DNA of 36,889 bases, taken from positions 1-36,889 of the forward strand of contig NZ_LFME01000041.1 of NCBI RefSeq assembly GCF_001043115.1. The letters run 5' to 3'. The stretch comes from Xanthomonas sp. NCPPB 1128. GTDB taxonomy: Bacteria; Pseudomonadota; Gammaproteobacteria; Xanthomonadales; Xanthomonadaceae. The notes under the pieces are model-generated. The model saw nothing but the letters and a program-made list of their open reading frames with translations, was not told the DNA's origin and made no database searches. This document shows positions 23,294-33,000 of the stretch, in pieces; within the stretch, counting starts at the first letter, position 1; each line of letters starts with the position of its first letter. The translations under genes were made by a program, and so were the position numbers.

Positions 23294-23322
23294 ACAAAAA
23301 AAGGCCGGGCGAACCCGGCCTT
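23294..23322 (-). terminator. sodA: Rho-independent terminator of sodA
   Basis: On the minus strand, AAGGCCGGG, a short TTCG loop and CCCGGCCTT form a 9-bp stem followed by a run of seven or eight T residues. It lies about 27 nt after the sodA stop. Confidence 0.92.
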
Positions 23323-23348
23323 CTTCATGCTGCGGCGCTGGCGGCTGA

Positions 23349-23960
23349 TCAGCCGATCGCGGCGTGGTAGCGGCGCTCCACTTCCTTCCAGTCGACCACG
23401 TTGAAGAACGCGCCGATGTAGTCCGGGCGACGGTTCTGATACTTCAGGTAGTAGGCGTGTTCCCACACGTCCAGGCCCAGGATCGGGGTGTTGCCCTCGA
23501 ACAGGGGGCTGTCCTGGTTGGCGGTGCTCTCGACCACCAGCTTCTTGTCGGGGGTGACGCTCAGCCAGGCCCAGCCACTGCCGAAACGGGTCAGCGCGGC
23601 CTTGGTGAAGGCTTCCTTGAACTTGTCGAAGCCGCCCAGTTCGCTGTCGATCGCCTTGCCGACGTCGCCGCTGGGGGTACCGCCGGCGTTGGGCGCCATC
23701 ACCGTCCAGAACAGCGAGTGGTTGGCATGGCCGCCGCCGTTGTTGCGCACCGGACCCTGCAGGTTCTCCGGCAGCGACTTCAGCTTGGACACCAGCGCCT
23801 CGATCGGCAGATCGGCGTACTCGGTGCCTTCCAGCGCGGCGTTGACGTTGTTGATGTAGGTCTGGTGATGCTTGGTGTGATGGATCTCCATCGTCTGCGC
23901 ATCGATGTGCGGTTCCAGCGCGTCGTAGGCGTAGGGCAACTTGGGGAGGGTGTAGGCCAT
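23349..23960 (-). CDS. sodA: Superoxide dismutase, Mn/Fe family (manganese type)
   Basis: This 203-residue cytoplasmic enzyme converts superoxide to oxygen and hydrogen peroxide. Metal ligands are His27 ([12 protein letters not shown]), a His in [11 protein letters not shown], and Asp and His in [20 protein letters not shown]-terminal and C-terminal segments read almost like E. coli SodA ([15 protein letters not shown]), which favours manganese or a cambialistic site over strict iron use. A good ribosome site (AGGAG) precedes the start at 23960, and a terminator follows the stop, so the gene stands alone. It complements gpx and fpr in oxidative defence. Confidence 0.96.
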   Translation of the reverse strand: MAYTLPKLPYAYDALEPHIDAQTMEIHHTKHHQTYINNVNAALEGTEYADLPIEALVSKLKSLPENLQGPVRNNGGGHANHSLFWTVMAPNAGGTPSGDVGKAIDSELGGFDKFKEAFTKAALTRFGSGWAWLSVTPDKKLVVESTANQDSPLFEGNTPILGLDVWEHAYYLKYQNRRPDYIGAFFNVVDWKEVERRYHAAIG

Positions 23961-24254
23961 GCGGTTCTCCTGGACTTTCGCCGTCGAAAGGACGAGCGTT
24001 GCGTGAGCAATGGTAGGGACGGTCGGCGACCTTACCAAGGGCGCGGCTGGGGAAACATCGTCCCATCCCGCGGCGGCGGTGCCGGCCGGCCTTGCGAATC
24101 GGCGCCTACCATGCCCCACGCCCCGGTTAGTCGGATGTGAATCGCCTGCGTCACGATGGTGACCGGCGGCGTTTAGAGCGGGAACAGGCAGGCCGGCCCA
24201 TACTGTGCACGAGGGCGCCATGTCGCGCGCCGCCGCCGTTCCGCAGGAGAATCC

Positions 24255-24725
24255 ATGCGCAAGCCCGTGCTGTTGATCGCCGCCATCGTGTTGCTGGTGG
24301 GCGGGCTGTGGGGCATCCGCGGGCTGCAGCATCCGCCGCACCAGCAGTTCGCACCCTCGCTCGACGCGGCCGCGCAGGCGCCGTACACCGCGCCAGGCAA
24401 GGCAACCGCCGCATCGGACGCCGCGGCGCCGGAGCTGCCCGCGTTCCTGCCGCCCGAAGCGCGCGCCACGGTGGCGCTGATCCTGCGTGGCGGCCCGTTC
24501 CCGCATCGCCAAGACGGCAGCGTGTTCGGCAACCGCGAGGACCGCCTGCCGGCGCAACCGCGCGGCTACTACCGCGAATACACCGTCGACACGCCAGGCC
24601 TGTCGCATCGCGGCACACGCCGCATCGTCACCGGCGGCACGCCGCCGCAGGTCTGGTATTACAGCGACGATCACTACGACAGTTTCCGCGGCTTCCAGGT
24701 CGGCGGCGCGGGGCTGGCGCGATGA
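24255..24725 (+). CDS. Barnase-like guanyl-specific ribonuclease, exported or membrane-anchored
   Basis: The gene encodes 156 residues: a hydrophobic N-terminal segment (about 5-20) that is a signal peptide or anchor, a linker of about 60 residues rich in Ala and Pro, and a microbial RNase domain at about 76-150. Alignment by eye with barnase places all catalytic residues: Glu108 (YYREYT, as Glu73), Arg119 and Arg123 (as Arg83 and Arg87), and His140 in DDHYDSF (as His102). The ribosome site GCAGGAGAA precedes the ATG. The stop overlaps the start of the barstar-like gene (ATGA). The protein would cleave RNA 3' of guanosine outside the cytoplasm, for nutrition or against competitors; which of these is unknown. 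Confidence 0.92.
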   Translation: MRKPVLLIAAIVLLVGGLWGIRGLQHPPHQQFAPSLDAAAQAPYTAPGKATAASDAAAPELPAFLPPEARATVALILRGGPFPHRQDGSVFGNREDRLPAQPRGYYREYTVDTPGLSHRGTRRIVTGGTPPQVWYYSDDHYDSFRGFQVGGAGLAR

Positions 24726-25165
24726 GCGGCTTCCCGTTCGCGCTGAACCTGGCCGAGCCGGCCGCCTCCGGCGTCTACCGCGTCGCCAACCGCGACCTGG
24801 ACAGCGTCGCCGCCCTGGCCCGCGACGCTGGCCTGCGGCTGTGCCGGATCGACCTGGACGGCTGCACCGGCAAGGCCATGCTGCTGATGCGGCTGGCCGC
24901 GCAACTGGACTTCCCGCCCGGCTTCGGCCGCAACTGGGACGCGCTCACCGACGGCCTGCGCGACCTGTCCTGGCTGCCCTCACCGCGCGGCTATGCGCTG
25001 CTGCTGGAGGACGCGGGGCAGTTGCAGGCGGTGGCGCAGCCGGCCTTCGACGTGCTGCTGGAGATCCTCGACGACGTCGCCCGCGAGTGGGCGCAGGACG
25101 GCGTCAGCTTCGTCGCGTTCGCGGGCGGCAGCGAGGAACCGGAAGCGCCCACGGATGCCGACTGA
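24722..25165 (+). CDS. Barstar-family ribonuclease inhibitor
   Basis: This 147-residue cytoplasmic protein has the barstar core at about 39-135: CRIDLDGC, then [19 protein letters not shown], then a strand YALLLED and the terminal helix and strand. Asp73 and Asp77 fall at the positions of barstar Asp35 and Asp39, which plug the barnase active site. The chain is longer than Bacillus barstar (about 90 residues), with an extra N-terminal strand region and an acidic tail. Overlap with the RNase gene by ATGA couples their synthesis. It presumably protects the producer from RNase that has not been exported. Confidence 0.92.
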   Translation: MSGFPFALNLAEPAASGVYRVANRDLDSVAALARDAGLRLCRIDLDGCTGKAMLLMRLAAQLDFPPGFGRNWDALTDGLRDLSWLPSPRGYALLLEDAGQLQAVAQPAFDVLLEILDDVAREWAQDGVSFVAFAGGSEEPEAPTDAD

Positions 25166-25172
25166 GCATCTT

Positions 25173-25238
25173 GTAGGAGCGGCTTCAGCCGCGACCGCAT
25201 TCACCGGGAATGCCCGTCGCGGCTGAAGCCGCTCCTAC
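25173..25238. repeat. REP-type dimer with GTAG/CTAC ends
   Basis: GTAGGAGCGGCTTCAGCCGC at 25173 faces an inverse copy ending GCCGCTCCTAC at 25238, eight nt after the barstar-like gene. It lies between that gene and the convergent uup. Confidence 0.88.
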
Positions 25239-25326
25239 GACCAGCGTGCAATATCGCGCCTGCCGGCCTTAGACGTCTAGCGGTAGCGGTCGCCGTTCCG
25301 GGCCCAATAGGCCCCGGCTCCGCGCC

Positions 25327-27231
25327 TTACCCGTCCAGCTCGCTCCACCGCGCATACGCCGCATCCAGGTCCGCCTGCGCCTGGCTCAAGGCCTGCGTGT
25401 GCGCATTCACCGCCGCCGCGTCGCGCTGGTAGAACGCCGCGTCGGTCATCGCCTCGGTCAATGCCGCGACCTGCTGTTCCAGCGCATCGATCCGCGCCGG
25501 CAACTGCTCCAGTTCGCGCGCGTCCTTGTAGCTGAGCTTGCGCTTGGCCGGCACGGTTGCAGGTGCTGGCGACGGTGCCGCCGCTGCCACCGGCGTGGTC
25601 GCCGCCGCGGTGGCCGAGGCCTTGGCCACCGCCATCGCGCTGGCCGGCGTCGCCGGGCGCTGCCGCACCCAGTCGCTGTAGCCACCGACGTATTCGCCGA
25701 TGCGGCCGTCGCCTTCCATGACCATGGTGGAAGTCACCACGTTGTCGATGAAGTCGCGGTCGTGGCTGACCAGCAACAAGGTGCCGCTGTAGTCGCCGAG
25801 CAGTTCTTCCAGCAACTCCAGGGTTTCCACGTCCAGGTCGTTGGTCGGTTCGTCCATCACCAGCAGGTTGGACGGCTGCGCGAACAGCCGCGCCAACAGC
25901 AGGCGATTGCGCTCGCCGCCGGACAGGCGGGTGATCGGCGCACGCGCGCGCTCCGGGGTGAACAGGAAGTCCTGCAGGTAGGCATGCACGTGCTTGCGCT
26001 TGCCGTTGACCTCGATGAAGTCGCGGCCCTCGGCCACGTTCTCGATCGCACTCCAGTCCTCGCGCAAGGTGGCACGGTACTGGTCGAAATACGCCACCTG
26101 CAGATTGGTGCCGGCGCGCACTTCGCCGCCGTCCGGGGTCAGTTCGCCCAGCAGCAGCTTCAGCAGCGTGGTCTTGCCACTGCCGTTGGGGCCGATCAGG
26201 CCGATGCGGTCACCGCGCAGGATGGTGGTGGAGAAGTCGCACACCATGCTGCGCGCGCCGAAGGCGAAGCTCAGCTCCTTGGCCTCGATCACCTTCTTGC
26301 CGGAGGATTCGCCCTGCGCAGCCTCCATGCGCACGTTGCCGCCGAGTTCGCGGCGCTGGGTGCGCTCGCGGCGCATGGCTTCCAGGCGCCGCACCCGGCC
26401 CTCGTCGCGGGTGCGCCGTGCCTTGATGCCCTGGCGGATCCACACTTCTTCCTGCGCCAGCAGCTTGTCGAAACGTGCGTTTTCCTGCGCCTGCGCGTTG
26501 AGCCGCTCCTCGCGGCGGCGCTCGTAGTTGGCCCAGTCGCCCGGCCAACTGCTGACCTGGCCGCGGTCGATCTCGACGATACGCGTGGCCAGGGCACGCA
26601 GGAAGCGCCGGTCGTGGGTCACGAACACCACGCTGCCGTTCCAGCCCTTGAGGAAGCCTTCCAGCCAGTCGATGGCCTCGATGTCGAGGTGGTTGGTCGG
26701 TTCGTCCAGCAACAACAGGTCCGGCGCCGACACCAGCGCCCGCGCCAGCAGCACGCGGCGCTTCATGCCGCCGGACAGCCGCGCGAACTCGGCATCGCCG
26801 TCCAGCTCCAGGCGGGTCAGGGTCTCGTTGACCCGTTGGTCCAGCGCCCAGCCATTGGCGCCGTCGATCTTGGACTGCACCGCGCCCAGCGCATCGCCGT
26901 CGAACTCGGCGGCATGGCTGAGCCGATGGAACTCGGCCAGCCAATGGCCGAGCTCGCCCAGGCCGTCTGCAACTACGTCGAACACGCTGCCGGCGGCGCC
27001 ATGCGGCACCTCCTGCTCCAGCCGGGCGATGCGCACGCCCTGCTGCACGCGGACCTCGCCGTCGTCGGGCTTGAGCTCGCCAGCGATCAGTTTCATCAGG
27101 GTGGATTTGCCGGCGCCGTTGCGGCCGATCAGGGCGATGCGTTCGCCCGGCTCGATCGACAGGTCGGTCTTTTCCAGCAACAAGGGGCCGCCGACGCTGT
27201 AGTCGAGGTTCTGCAGAGTGATAAGAGGCAT
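25327..27231 (-). CDS. uup: ABC-F family ATPase Uup
   Basis: This 634-residue soluble protein has two ABC ATPase domains in one chain and no membrane segment. The first Walker A is GRNGAGKST (36-44), the second GPNGSGKTT; signatures are LSGGMKRRVLLARAL and LSGGERNRLLLARLF, each with a LLDEPTNHLD or VMDEPTNDLD Walker B. A charged linker between the domains and a C-terminal Ala/Pro stretch with a coiled coil (from about 555) identify Uup rather than EttA. ABC-F proteins act on ribosomes; Uup is linked to ribosome assembly and transposon excision. It is divergent from dbpA, another ribosome factor, across an inverted repeat, so shared control is possible but unproven. Confidence 0.93.
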   Translation of the reverse strand: MPLITLQNLDYSVGGPLLLEKTDLSIEPGERIALIGRNGAGKSTLMKLIAGELKPDDGEVRVQQGVRIARLEQEVPHGAAGSVFDVVADGLGELGHWLAEFHRLSHAAEFDGDALGAVQSKIDGANGWALDQRVNETLTRLELDGDAEFARLSGGMKRRVLLARALVSAPDLLLLDEPTNHLDIEAIDWLEGFLKGWNGSVVFVTHDRRFLRALATRIVEIDRGQVSSWPGDWANYERRREERLNAQAQENARFDKLLAQEEVWIRQGIKARRTRDEGRVRRLEAMRRERTQRRELGGNVRMEAAQGESSGKKVIEAKELSFAFGARSMVCDFSTTILRGDRIGLIGPNGSGKTTLLKLLLGELTPDGGEVRAGTNLQVAYFDQYRATLREDWSAIENVAEGRDFIEVNGKRKHVHAYLQDFLFTPERARAPITRLSGGERNRLLLARLFAQPSNLLVMDEPTNDLDVETLELLEELLGDYSGTLLLVSHDRDFIDNVVTSTMVMEGDGRIGEYVGGYSDWVRQRPATPASAMAVAKASATAAATTPVAAAAPSPAPATVPAKRKLSYKDARELEQLPARIDALEQQVAALTEAMTDAAFYQRDAAAVNAHTQALSQAQADLDAAYARWSELDG

Positions 27232-27243
27232 CGCGGTATTGTA

Positions 27244-27346
27244 CGGGACCCGGGACCCGGGACCCGGGAAGCAAAAAGCGGCGCGTCTTGCGAATCGAGA
27301 TGCCCTTTTGCTGTTGACGTTCCGGGTCCCGGGTCCCCGGGTCCCG
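27244..27346. repeat. GGGACCC inverted repeat between uup and dbpA
   Basis: The left arm (27244-27270) repeats CGGGACC three times; the right arm (27320-27346) is its inverse with one-base slips. Inside, GCAAAA (27271-27276) can pair with TTTTGC (27306-27311). The hairpin fills most of the 137-bp divergent gap, so both promoters must lie within or beside it. Confidence 0.8.
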
Positions 27347-27368
27347 GCCCCACCAGCTAAAATGCCGC

Positions 27369-28745
27369 ATGAACGATTTCGCCACCCTCTCCCTTTCCCC
27401 GGCGCTCGCGCCCGGCATCGACGCGCTCGGCTATACCAGCATGACCCCGGTGCAGACGCAGAGCCTGCCGCCGATCCTGGCCGGCCAGGACGTCATCGTG
27501 CAGGCGCCCACCGGCAGCGGCAAGACCGCGGCGTTCGGCCTGGGCCTGCTGCACAAGCTGGACCCGGCGCTGAGCCGTGCGCAGGCACTGGTGCTGTGCC
27601 CGACCCGCGAACTGGCCGACCAGGTCGGCAAGCAGTTGCGCAAGCTGGCCACCGGCATTCCCAACATGAAACTGGTGGTGCTGACCGGCGGCATGCCGCT
27701 GGGCCCGCAGTTGGCCTCGCTGGAGGCGCACGACCCGCAGGTCGTGGTCGGCACGCCTGGTCGCATCCAGGAGCTGGCGCGCAAGCGGGCGTTGCACCTG
27801 GGCGGGGTGCGCACGCTGGTGCTGGACGAGGCCGACCGCATGCTCGACATGGGCTTCGAGGAGCCGATCCGCGAGATCGCCAGCCGTTGCGACAAGCACC
27901 GCCAGAGCCTGCTGTTCTCGGCCACCTTCCCGGAGGAAATCCGCGCATTGGCGCGCGACCTGCTGAAGGAGCCGGCGGAAATCACCGTAGAAGGCGCCGA
28001 CAGCGCACCGGAAATCGACCAGCAGTTCTTCGAGGTCGACCCCACCTACCGGCAGAAGGCCGTGGCCGGCCTGCTGCTGCGCTTCACCCCCGAATCCAGC
28101 GTGGTGTTCTGCAACACCCGCAAGGAGGTCGACGAGGTCGCCGGGTCGCTGCAGCAGTTCGGCTTCTCCGCGCTGGCGCTGCATGGCGACATGGAGCAGC
28201 GCGACCGCGACGAGGTGCTGGTGCGCTTCGTCAACCGCAGTTGCAACGTGCTGGTCGCCAGCGACGTGGCCGCGCGCGGGCTGGACGTGGAAGACCTGGC
28301 GGCGGTGATCAACTACGAACTGCCGACCGACACCGAGACCTACCGCCACCGCATCGGCCGCACCGCGCGCGCCGGCAAGCACGGCCTGGCCCTGAGCCTG
28401 GTGGCGCCGCGCGAGACCGCGCGTGCGCAGGCACTGGAAACCGAACAGGGCCAGCCGCTGCGCTGGTCGCGCGCACCGCTGGCCACCGCGCGGCCGGCGC
28501 AGTTGCCGCAGGCGGCGATGGTCACCCTGCGCATCGACGGCGGCAAGACCGACAAGCTGCGTCCCGGCGACATCCTCGGCGCACTGACCGGCGATGCCGG
28601 GCTGTCCGGCGCGGCGATCGGCAAGATCGCCATCTACGCCACCCGCTCCTACGTCGCCATCGCCCGCGCCCACGCCGGGAAGGCGCTGGCGCAGCTGCAG
28701 GCCGGCAAGATCAAGGGCCGCCGGTTCCGGGTCGCCAAGCTGTGA
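27369..28745 (+). CDS. dbpA: ATP-dependent RNA helicase DbpA (DEAD-box)
   Basis: This 458-residue helicase acts on 23S rRNA during large-subunit assembly. Q motif residues (TPVQTQSLP) precede Walker A APTGSGKT (46-53); DEAD is at 153-156, SAT in LLFSATFP, and the helicase C-terminal motif is HRIGRTARAG. The last 75 residues (VTLRIDGGKTDKLRPGD, then YVAIARAHA) form the RNA-binding domain that recognises hairpin 92 in the DbpA subfamily, and the total length matches E. coli DbpA. The start at 27369 is preferred over nearby ATG triplets because it begins the conserved N-terminus. The stop overlaps the GTG start of the following gene. Confidence 0.94.
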   Translation: MNDFATLSLSPALAPGIDALGYTSMTPVQTQSLPPILAGQDVIVQAPTGSGKTAAFGLGLLHKLDPALSRAQALVLCPTRELADQVGKQLRKLATGIPNMKLVVLTGGMPLGPQLASLEAHDPQVVVGTPGRIQELARKRALHLGGVRTLVLDEADRMLDMGFEEPIREIASRCDKHRQSLLFSATFPEEIRALARDLLKEPAEITVEGADSAPEIDQQFFEVDPTYRQKAVAGLLLRFTPESSVVFCNTRKEVDEVAGSLQQFGFSALALHGDMEQRDRDEVLVRFVNRSCNVLVASDVAARGLDVEDLAAVINYELPTDTETYRHRIGRTARAGKHGLALSLVAPRETARAQALETEQGQPLRWSRAPLATARPAQLPQAAMVTLRIDGGKTDKLRPGDILGALTGDAGLSGAAIGKIAIYATRSYVAIARAHAGKALAQLQAGKIKGRRFRVAKL

Positions 28746-29260
28746 ACACGACAGCGCAACTCCTGGCGTCGCTGCGCCCGGACGAGGACGGCGCCCTGTG
28801 GAGCGACGCGGTCCCGGTGCCGTGGATGCGCGGCACCTGCTGCTTCATCCTGGAGGACTGCGACGCCGGCGACATCCCGGCCGACGCAGCGTCCGCCATC
28901 GCAACGTTCCTGCAGCTCGACGCCGCAGTGTTCGCCGCAGCCGCGCCACACGTGTTCGCCTACTACAAGCACACGCAGGCGCTGTGCGCCAAGTACGGAT
29001 GGCCGTCGCCGGACATCGCCAGCCCCGCCGCAATATGGGAGCACGTGCAGTTCGGCAGCGAAGCCTACCTCCGCCGCTATCGCGATGGCCGCCTGCGCAT
29101 CAGCCTGGAATGCAACTGCGACTGGGAAGCGGAGCATGGACTGCACCTGGTGTTCGCCGACGACGGGCGGATCTGCAAGGTCGGTCCGTTCGATGGCCAG
29201 CTGAGCCATGCCGCCGCGCATGCGGACCCCAGCCTGGAAACGGTGATCTACCCGACCTGA
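28742..29260 (+). CDS. DUF6985-like protein coupled to dbpA
   Basis: The gene encodes 172 residues, soluble, beginning with GTG that overlaps the dbpA stop as GTGA. The pattern GTCCFILEDCD, YYKHTQALC, RLRISLECNCDWEAEHGL and GPFDGQLSHA resembles DUF6985 proteins, which appear in assorted bacteria without a known role; this assignment is from memory and uncertain. There are six cysteines, two in the ECNC motif, but no complete zinc site is obvious. Coding is supported by the translational coupling and the normal composition. It is likely expressed with dbpA, but a functional link to RNA helicase work is not implied by the sequence itself. Confidence 0.8.
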   Translation: MNTTAQLLASLRPDEDGALWSDAVPVPWMRGTCCFILEDCDAGDIPADAASAIATFLQLDAAVFAAAAPHVFAYYKHTQALCAKYGWPSPDIASPAAIWEHVQFGSEAYLRRYRDGRLRISLECNCDWEAEHGLHLVFADDGRICKVGPFDGQLSHAAAHADPSLETVIYPT

Positions 29261-29394
29261 CAGGGTGCCTGCAGTTGCGGCGTCAGGCATCGCCCGCACC
29301 ATGCGCGATTGCCACGACGCATCTGCGCCGCGGCCTCGCCCAACGCTTCGATCCCCGGCCTCGCCACCTGCGCTGCCAGGGGCAGTGGCCGTGC

Positions 29395-29952
29395 TCAGTA
29401 AGTCAGCGTCGCCAGCAGCGGCAAGGTCTCGCTCCAGCGATCGCGTCCACGCAACCCCTGCAGTTCCACCAGCACCGCGGCGCCGACCACTTCCAGTTCC
29501 AGTTGCTGCGCCAACGCCAGGGCCGCACGCAAGGTGCCGCCTGTGGCGAGCACGTCGTCGACCAGCAGCACGCGCGCACCGGCCGGTAGCGCATCGGCGT
29601 GCATTTCGATGCGGTCACTGCCGTACTCCAGCGCGTACTCCTGGGTGACCGTCCTGCCCGGCAGCTTGCCCGGCTTGCGTACCGGCACGAAGCCCGTGCG
29701 CAGTTCGTGCGCCAGCGCCGCCCCCAGGATGAAGCCGCGCGACTCGATGCCCAGCACCGCCTGCAGCGGCGTGGTGCGCCACGGACGCGCCATTTCGTCC
29801 AGCGCCGAGGCGAAATCCGGGCCGTCGGCCAGCAGCGGGGTGATGTCCTTGAACACGATGCCCGGCTTCGGGAAATCGGCGATATCGCGGATGCGGCCGG
29901 ACCAGTGGGCCGGTGCGTCGCTGGGCGCGCCGCAACAGGAGGAATCGTTCAT
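29395..29952 (-). CDS. apt: Adenine phosphoribosyltransferase
   Basis: This 185-residue cytoplasmic enzyme makes AMP from adenine and PRPP in purine salvage. The PRPP-binding motif [13 protein letters not shown] occupies 128-140, preceded by the type I hood region ([16 protein letters not shown]) and the flexible loop [17 protein letters not shown], all typical of Apt. The length fits the family. An ATG at 29982 would add ten residues ([10 protein letters not shown]) with no resemblance to the family N-terminus; I prefer 29952. The N-terminus [11 protein letters not shown] has an unusual Cys-Cys pair. It is convergent with the DUF6985-like gene. Confidence 0.93.
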   Translation of the reverse strand: MNDSSCCGAPSDAPAHWSGRIRDIADFPKPGIVFKDITPLLADGPDFASALDEMARPWRTTPLQAVLGIESRGFILGAALAHELRTGFVPVRKPGKLPGRTVTQEYALEYGSDRIEMHADALPAGARVLLVDDVLATGGTLRAALALAQQLELEVVGAAVLVELQGLRGRDRWSETLPLLATLTY

Positions 29953-30035
29953 CGCACAGTCGTATGGCGTGGGGAAACGCAAAGTCTAGTCGCTAGGCGG
30001 CACCGCGTCGCGGGGCCGCCTCGTCGGTCTACCGC

Positions 30036-33000
30036 TTACGCCGCCGCAGCGCCCGTATCCTGCCGCGCCGGACTGCGGAACAGGCCGCGCACCAGCACGA
30101 AGAACAACGGCACCAGCAGCACCGCCAGCACGGTGCCGGTGACCATGCCGCCGATCACGCACACGCCGATCTCGCGGCGGCTGGAAGCACCGGCGCCGGT
30201 GGACAGCGCCAGCGGCAGCACACCGGCCACGAACGCCAGCGAGGTCATCACGATCGGCCGCAGGCGCAGCCGCGCGCCTTCCAGCGTCGCCTCCAGCAAG
30301 GGCATGCCCGCACGCTGTCGCGCCTCGGCGAACTCGACGATCAGGATCGCGTTCTTCGCCGACAGGCCGATCGTGGTCAGCAGGCCGACCTGGAAGTAGA
30401 TGTCGTTGACGAAGCCGGCCAGCGTGGTCGCCAGCACCGTGCCGACCACGCCCAGCGGAATCACCAGCAACACTGACACCGGGATCGACCAGCTCTCGTA
30501 CAGCGCCGCCAGACACAGGAAAATGAACAGGATCGAGGCGGTATACAGCCACAGCGTCTGATTGCTGGACAACTGCTCCTGATAGGACAGCCCGCTCCAC
30601 TGCAGATCGAAGCCCTCCTGCTTGGCCACCAGCGCCTGCATCCGCTGCATTGCCTCGCCGGAACTGCTGCCGGCGGCGGCGCCGCCCTGGATCTGCGATG
30701 CCGGCAGGCCATTGAAGCGCTGCTGCAACTGCGGGCCGCGGGTCCAGTGGGTGCTGGCGAAACTGGCGAACGGCGCCATCTGCCCGCCGCTGCCGCGCAC
30801 GTACCACTGCGCGATGTCCTCCGGCAGCGCGCGGTACGGCGCATCGCCCTGCACGTACACGCGCTTGACCCGGCCGCGGTCGATGAAGTCGTTGACATAG
30901 CTGCCGCCCCAGGCGGTGGCCAGGGTCGCGTTGATGTCGCTCTGCGCCAGGCCCAGCGCGCTGGCCTGGGCGTGGTCGATATCCACCTGCAGCTGCGCCT
31001 TGTCGCCCAGGCCGTTGAGCCGCACCGCGGTCAGTTGCGGATCGTCGCCGGCCTCCTTGAGCACCTGTTGCTGCGCCTTCAGCAGTGCCGCGCGGCCAGC
31101 GCCGTCGCTGTCGCGGATCCACAGTTCGAAGCCGCTGGATTGGCCCAGGCCGCGCACCGCCGGCGGCGACAGCACGCTGATCTTGGCGTCGCTGACCCCG
31201 CGGAAATGCGCGTTGGCGCGGTCGATGATGGCCTGCGCCGTGTTGTCGCGGTTGCGCTCGCCCCACGGCCTGAGCGCCACGAACGCCTGGCCGGCGTTCT
31301 GCCCGGTACCGGCGTTGTTGCGGCCCACCACCATGAAGATGGCGGTGAGATTGGCCTTCTCGTGGGTCATGAAGTAATCGCTGATGCGCTCGCCCAGGGC
31401 CTGGGTCTTGGCCAGCGGGGTGCCTTCCGGGGTAGTGAACTGGATCTGCACCTGGCCCTGGTCCTCCACCGGCAGGAAGCCGGTGGGCATGCGCATGTAC
31501 AGCACGACCATCGCCAGCGCCACCAGCGCATACAGCGCCAGCCAGCGCCGCGGCCGCTGCAGCAGGGTGCCGAGGCGGCGCTGGTAGGCCTGCTGGCCGC
31601 GCTCGACGTTGCGGTTGAACCATTGGAAGAAGCGGCCGAGCTTGCGCTCCTGCTCCACCGGCTTGAGCAGGGTCGCGCACAGCGCCGGGGTCAGGGTCAG
31701 CGCGACCAGCGCCGACAGCGCCATCGCCGAGGCGATGGTGATGGAGAACTGCCGGTAGATGATGCCGGTGGAGCCGCCGAAGAACGCCATCGGCAGGAAC
31801 ACCGCGCCCAGCACCACGGTGATGCCGATCAGCGCACCGGTGATCTCGCCCATCGAGCGCTCGGTGGCCTCGCGCGGCGGCAGGTGCTCCTCGTGCATGA
31901 TCCGCTCGACGTTCTCCACCACCACGATGGCGTCGTCGACCAGCAGGCCGATCGCCAGCACCATCGCGAACAAGGTCAGCGTGTTGATGGTGAAACCGGC
32001 CGCGGCGAGTATGCCGAAGGTACCCAGCAGCACCACGGGCACGGTGATCGCCGGGATCAGCGTGGCGCGGGCGTTCTGCAGGAACAGGAACATCACCACC
32101 ACCACCAGCACGATCGCCTCGGCCAGGGTGTGCACCACGTTCTCGATGGAGATCCGCACGAACGGCGTGCTGTCGCGCGGATAGGCCACGTCCAGGCCTG
32201 GCGGGAAGGTCGGCTTGAGCCGTTCGATGGTGGCGTGGATCGCGTCGGAGGTGGCGATCGCATTGGCGCCGGCGGACAGCGTCACCGAGAAACCGGACGC
32301 CGGATGGCCGTTGAGCGTGGCGTTGTTCTGGTAGTTCTCCGCGCCGATCTCCACCCGCGCCACGTCGCCCAGGCGCACGCTGGAGCCGTCCGCGCGCGTG
32401 GCCAGGATGATCTGCCGGAACTGTTCCGGCGTCTGCAGCCGCGACTGCGCGGTGACCGTGGCGTTGAGTTCCTGCTCGGCGCCGGTGGGCAGCGCGCCGA
32501 GTTCGCCGGCGGTGACCTGGGTGTTCTGCGCCAGGATCGCGCTGCGCACGTCGCCGGGCATGAGTTGATAGGCGTTGAGCTTGTGCGGGTCCAGCCACAC
32601 CCGCATCGCGTATTGCGCGCCGAACACGTTGATCTCGCCCACGCCGTTGATGCGGCTGATCGGGTCCTGCAGGGTGCTGACCAGGTAGTCGGATATGTCG
32701 ACGTTGTCCATGCGGTCGGTGCGGTCGTAGATCGCCACCGCCATCAGGCTGTCGCCCTGCGACTTGGCCACGGTCACGCCCTGCTGCTGCACTTCCTGCG
32801 GCAGGCGGTTGAGCGCCTGGTTGACCGCGTTCTGCACCTGCACCTGGGCGATGTCGGGATTGGCCGCCTGGTCGAAGGTGATGCTGATCCGCGCCTGCCC
32901 GGACGAGGAACTGGTCGAGGAGAAGTACAGCAGGTGGTCGATGCCCTTGATCTGCTGTTCGATCACCTGGGTGACGCTGTCCTCCACGGTCTGCGCCGAG

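Larger units (their letters stand above)
22796..23348. other. Repeat-rich intergenic region between the EEP gene and sodA
   Basis: These 553 nt contain a truncated REP dimer, an element with 13-bp inverted ends enclosing a complete REP dimer, and the sodA terminator, each listed separately. I see no supported gene; open frames here are Arg/Pro-rich and cross the repeats. Confidence 0.75.

Noticed and set aside
25240..25326. A terminator of uup from CCGGG/CCCGG pairing
   Set aside because: The stem has a central mismatch and no T-tract, so the evidence is too weak.
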